The notes under the pieces: generated by a model | What the model saw: only the letters and a program-made list of their open reading frames with translations | Told to the model about the DNA's origin: nothing | The model's database searches: none | Shown: in pieces, positions 61,778-64,000 of the stretch | How positions within the stretch are numbered: position 1 is the first letter of the stretch | Layout of the letters: the number at the start of each line of letters is the position of its first letter | Program-made: the position numbers and the translations under genes | Source: CAISDA01 sp050258555 | GTDB lineage: Bacteria; Bacteroidota; Ignavibacteria; UBA10030; UBA8401 | Assembly: GCA_050258555.1 (NCBI GenBank) | Contig: JBLMZA010000020.1 | Location: forward strand, 36,185 to 100,184 | Direction of reading: 5' to 3' | DNA length: 64,000 bases

Positions 61778-61832
61778 GGGGCGAAGCAGTCAATGATCCA
61801 CGCGTCAAGCGCGGTTATCGCTGCTTCGCCCC
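61778..61832. repeat. Hairpin repeat element, locus 3
   Basis: Arms GGGGCGAAGCAG (61778-61789) and CTGCTTCGCCCC (61821-61832), perfect 12 bp. The inner part contains AATGATCCACGCG and CAAGCG, the same words, in the same order relative to the arms, as the reverse strand of the 32 kb element, with a partly decayed inner hairpin. Confidence 0.8.
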
Positions 61833-61848
61833 GCAAGACGGGAATCCG

Positions 61849-63369
61849 TCAATCCTTCGGAATCATGAGCGAGATGAACGACGAGGTTCCGTCCGGTTTC
61901 TTCACACGAAGCAGAATGGCGTCGCCCGGTTTCTTCGACTTCATGATCGAATCGAACTCCTTCACGTTCGACACGTTCTCCTTGTTCACGCTGATGATCA
62001 CATCGTTGGGCCGCAGGAACCGGTTGAAGCCTTCGCTGTACTGCTTCACGTCCGTCACGAGCACGCCGTTCTGAATGCTCCGCTCCTTGAGCACGCGAGG
62101 ATCGGCCTTGGCGACCGTGATGCCGAGCTTGTCGTACGAGATGGTGCGGGAGGCTTTCGTGGGATTTTCTTCCTCTTCATCCATTTCGTCGCTCACAGGC
62201 TGTGTCTTCGCATCGGTCCGCGCCTTCAGACGCACGGTCTTGTCGATCTTTTGGCCGTCGCGCCAGAGCGTCACGGTGACCTTGTCACCCGGATGTTTTC
62301 CGGCGATCAACGTCTGCAGCTCGTTCGGCTCGTTCACTTTCTTGTTGTCGACCGAAAGGATGATGTCGCCGTCCTTGATGCCGGCTTCCTTCGCCGCCTC
62401 GCCCATCACGTCCTGCACGATCACGCCCTCGGCATTCGACAGGCCGTTCGCCTTGGCCATCGTCTCGTCGACCTTCTGTATGGATACGCCGATGTAGCCC
62501 CGCTCCACTTTGCCGTGCGCAATCAGGTCCATCGCCACGGTCTTTGCGAGGTTGATCGGAATGGCGAAGCCGTATCCCTGGTAGCGTCCGGTGGTCGACT
62601 GGATGGCGGTGTTGATGCCGATCACCTCGCCGTAGATGTTCACGAGCGCGCCGCCCGAGTTGCCCGGATTGATCACCGCATCGGTCTGGATGAAATTCTC
62701 GATGCCGTAGGATTCTCCGATGATGCCGATATTGCGGCCGATGTAGCTGACGATGCCCGCCGTGACGGTCGAGTTCAGTCCGAGCGGATTGCCGATGGCG
62801 ATCGACCACTGTCCCACTTCGAGCTCGTCGGAATTGCCGAGCACCGCCACGGGAAGATTGTTCTCGTCGATCTTGATCACGGCCACATCCGTCATCGGGT
62901 CGGTGCCGATGACGCGGGCCTTATAGCGTTTCGTGTCGTTCAGGATCACGTCGATGCCGTGGTCGGATGCGTCCTCCACGACGTGATTGTTCGTGAGGAT
63001 GTAGCCGTCCTTCGTCACGATGACGCCCGATCCGGCCCCCTGCTGCATCTGCCCTTCCGGCATCCGGAATTTGAAATCGGGGAAGAAATGGAAGAATTCG
63101 TTCATTTCATCGCTTCTCTTCGCTTTCGTTGTGACGATGATCGAGACGACGGAGGGCGTCGACATCTTTGCCACGTTGGCGATCGCTTCGTTGAGCGCCT
63201 TGAGATGATCGTCCGATTTCAGCGGCGATTTGTCGGCTCCGAGCTTGATTTCCTTCTGCGCCGCGCTGCTGAGGCTCGTGCCGTCATAATTGGAGACAAA
63301 GATGATTCCGAACACCGCTCCGGCTGCAAGTAGGAACAGGGCCGAAAGTAGATTCTTTTTCCTGGTCAT
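61849..63369 (-). CDS. HtrA/Deg-type periplasmic serine protease, two PDZ domains
   Basis: 506 residues. Membrane anchor or signal at 6-26. Catalytic triad H129 (LTNNHVVED), D161 (MTDVAVIK) and S238 (NPGNSGGALVN). PDZ1 at about 290-385 (GYIGVSIQKVDE, AAKEAGIKDGDIILSVDN) and PDZ2 at about 420-500 (YDKLGITVAKAD, LRPNDVIISVNKENV), joined by an acidic linker. It degrades or chaperones damaged envelope proteins. The two-PDZ layout is DegP/DegQ-like. Followed by the repeat element and a terminator. Confidence 0.95.
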   Translation of the reverse strand: MTRKKNLLSALFLLAAGAVFGIIFVSNYDGTSLSSAAQKEIKLGADKSPLKSDDHLKALNEAIANVAKMSTPSVVSIIVTTKAKRSDEMNEFFHFFPDFKFRMPEGQMQQGAGSGVIVTKDGYILTNNHVVEDASDHGIDVILNDTKRYKARVIGTDPMTDVAVIKIDENNLPVAVLGNSDELEVGQWSIAIGNPLGLNSTVTAGIVSYIGRNIGIIGESYGIENFIQTDAVINPGNSGGALVNIYGEVIGINTAIQSTTGRYQGYGFAIPINLAKTVAMDLIAHGKVERGYIGVSIQKVDETMAKANGLSNAEGVIVQDVMGEAAKEAGIKDGDIILSVDNKKVNEPNELQTLIAGKHPGDKVTVTLWRDGQKIDKTVRLKARTDAKTQPVSDEMDEEEENPTKASRTISYDKLGITVAKADPRVLKERSIQNGVLVTDVKQYSEGFNRFLRPNDVIISVNKENVSNVKEFDSIMKSKKPGDAILLRVKKPDGTSSFISLMIPKD

Positions 63370-63427
63370 AATGGAATACCTCCCGGTAATCGTAGGATGT
63401 TAAACAATGTTATGGTTGCTTGATTCA

Positions 63428-64000
63428 CTATGTATAAAACAATGAAAGCGTACGCAGGGTTCGCATGCCGGCGATATGATACTTCATGTAGGCGAACAGC
63501 ACACCCAGCACTTCATCGCGCAATGCCACGGTCAGCGTCAACGCCGTCGTCTGCTCGAGCGAAGCGTTCTTCAAAAAGAGCAGCGACTTGAGCGCGCCGC
63601 GCGAGAGCGGCATGCCGGAGAGCGCAAAGGATTCGGCGCAGTCGGGACAAATGACCGTGCCTTCCGACAATTGAAAGCGGAGGCTGCCGCGTCCATCATC
63701 GGTCGGCGTTCCGCATTTCGCGCACCGCTCGAGAGAAAGGCTGTATCCGTGTCTGCCGATGAATTCGAGCACGAAACCGATGAAGACATTCAGCGGATTC
63801 TTCGGGGCTCCGTCGATCTCGCGCAGCGCGACGACCGAAAGATCGAACATCGGCTCGTCCTCATGCTCGTCGTGCATCGACACGGACAAGAGCTCGATGA
63901 GCGCAAGACCGGCGATCATCTTCTCTTCCACCGAGGCGATGTTCTTCAGCGGCACGGCGATTTCGCTTTTCGAGAGCAGTGAAAGCTCCCGGTTCTCCTT
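63428..64000 (-). CDS. recO: DNA repair protein RecO (5' end cut off by the window)
   Basis: The C-terminal 190 codons are visible; the frame is open to base 64000, so the N-terminal OB domain lies outside. KENRELSLLSKSEIAVPLKN, the helical part EKMIAGLALIELLSVSM and the zinc site CAKCG with CPDC are RecO features. It loads RecA on SSB-coated DNA together with RecR. Identification rests on the C-terminal half only. Confidence 0.87.
   Translation of the reverse strand, partial: KENRELSLLSKSEIAVPLKNIASVEEKMIAGLALIELLSVSMHDEHEDEPMFDLSVVALREIDGAPKNPLNVFIGFVLEFIGRHGYSLSLERCAKCGTPTDDGRGSLRFQLSEGTVICPDCAESFALSGMPLSRGALKSLLFLKNASLEQTTALTLTVALRDEVLGVLFAYMKYHIAGMRTLRTLSLFYT

Overview
The window is a densely packed bacterial chromosome segment of fairly high G+C, with almost all genes on the minus strand and few gene-less bases. 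It carries 57 protein genes, two of them cut by the window edges, and one tRNA-Lys. The gene set points to a Gram-negative member of the Bacteroidota/Chlorobiota/Ignavibacteriota group, possibly Kapabacteria-like. The signs are a BamA/TamA-family barrel protein, the heptose epimerase HldD, a DUF2795 protein of the Bacteroidota type, a short Hpf next to HprK, CdaA next to FolP, and a complete SUF operon. This placement is inference from gene content and order; no 16S rRNA gene is present.

Layout. 1-1570: truncated receiver/PAS signalling protein. 1744-5921: GlcF-GlcD flavin/Fe-S oxidase pair, divergent from a tyrosine phenol-lyase. 6021-8781: secreted barrel-like protein, HD-domain protein, endonuclease III, tRNA-Lys with promoter and terminator, SecG. 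8891-12695 (plus strand): Tat-exported phosphoesterase, then thymidine kinase, nucleoside transporter and purine nucleoside phosphorylase (nucleoside salvage). 12684-16800: miaA, pcm, a GT2 glycosyltransferase, the c-di-AMP synthase cdaA, folP and a 32-residue basic protein. 16880-26343: LON-domain protein, superoxide dismutase and a long SUF Fe-S assembly operon led by an IscR-like Rrf2 regulator. That operon contains two different cysteine desulfurases and one unknown gene. 26702-28845 (plus): 3-hydroxyacyl-CoA dehydrogenase overlapping acetate kinase. 28909-37863: GT-A-like protein, deoxyhypusine-synthase-like enzyme, hldD, metG, holB, BamA/TamA-family protein and DUF2795. 37897-46680: M23 peptidase, hprK-hpf-xerC, topA-smg, ybeY, an unknown, an MBL hydrolase and a gamma-carbonic anhydrase. 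46712-64000: DUF3108 protein, C-terminal processing protease, lysS, PBP4-type carboxypeptidase, malQ, rluB-scpB-scpA-trpS, HNH nuclease, NlpC/P60 peptidase, aroC, an HtrA protease and truncated recO.

Most genes are core functions and I see no prophage, insertion sequence, CRISPR array or defence island. The less ordinary signals are: a hairpin repeat family at three loci; an IscR-type palindrome in front of the SUF operon; an unknown gene fused by a 4-nt overlap into that operon; ScpB with a roughly 330-residue acidic repeat tail next to RluB with a basic repeat tail, the two genes overlapping by 46 nt; a phenol-lyase rather than a tryptophanase; and a deoxyhypusine-synthase homologue whose role in a bacterium is open.

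Functional links. tdk, the CNT transporter and the phosphorylase form one uptake and salvage unit. The SUF operon runs from its own regulator through sulfur donors, scaffold and carrier, and continues without a visible terminator into superoxide dismutase, which fits shared use under oxidative or iron stress. scpA, scpB and trpS are closely packed. hprK, hpf and xerC lie together, as do topA and smg.
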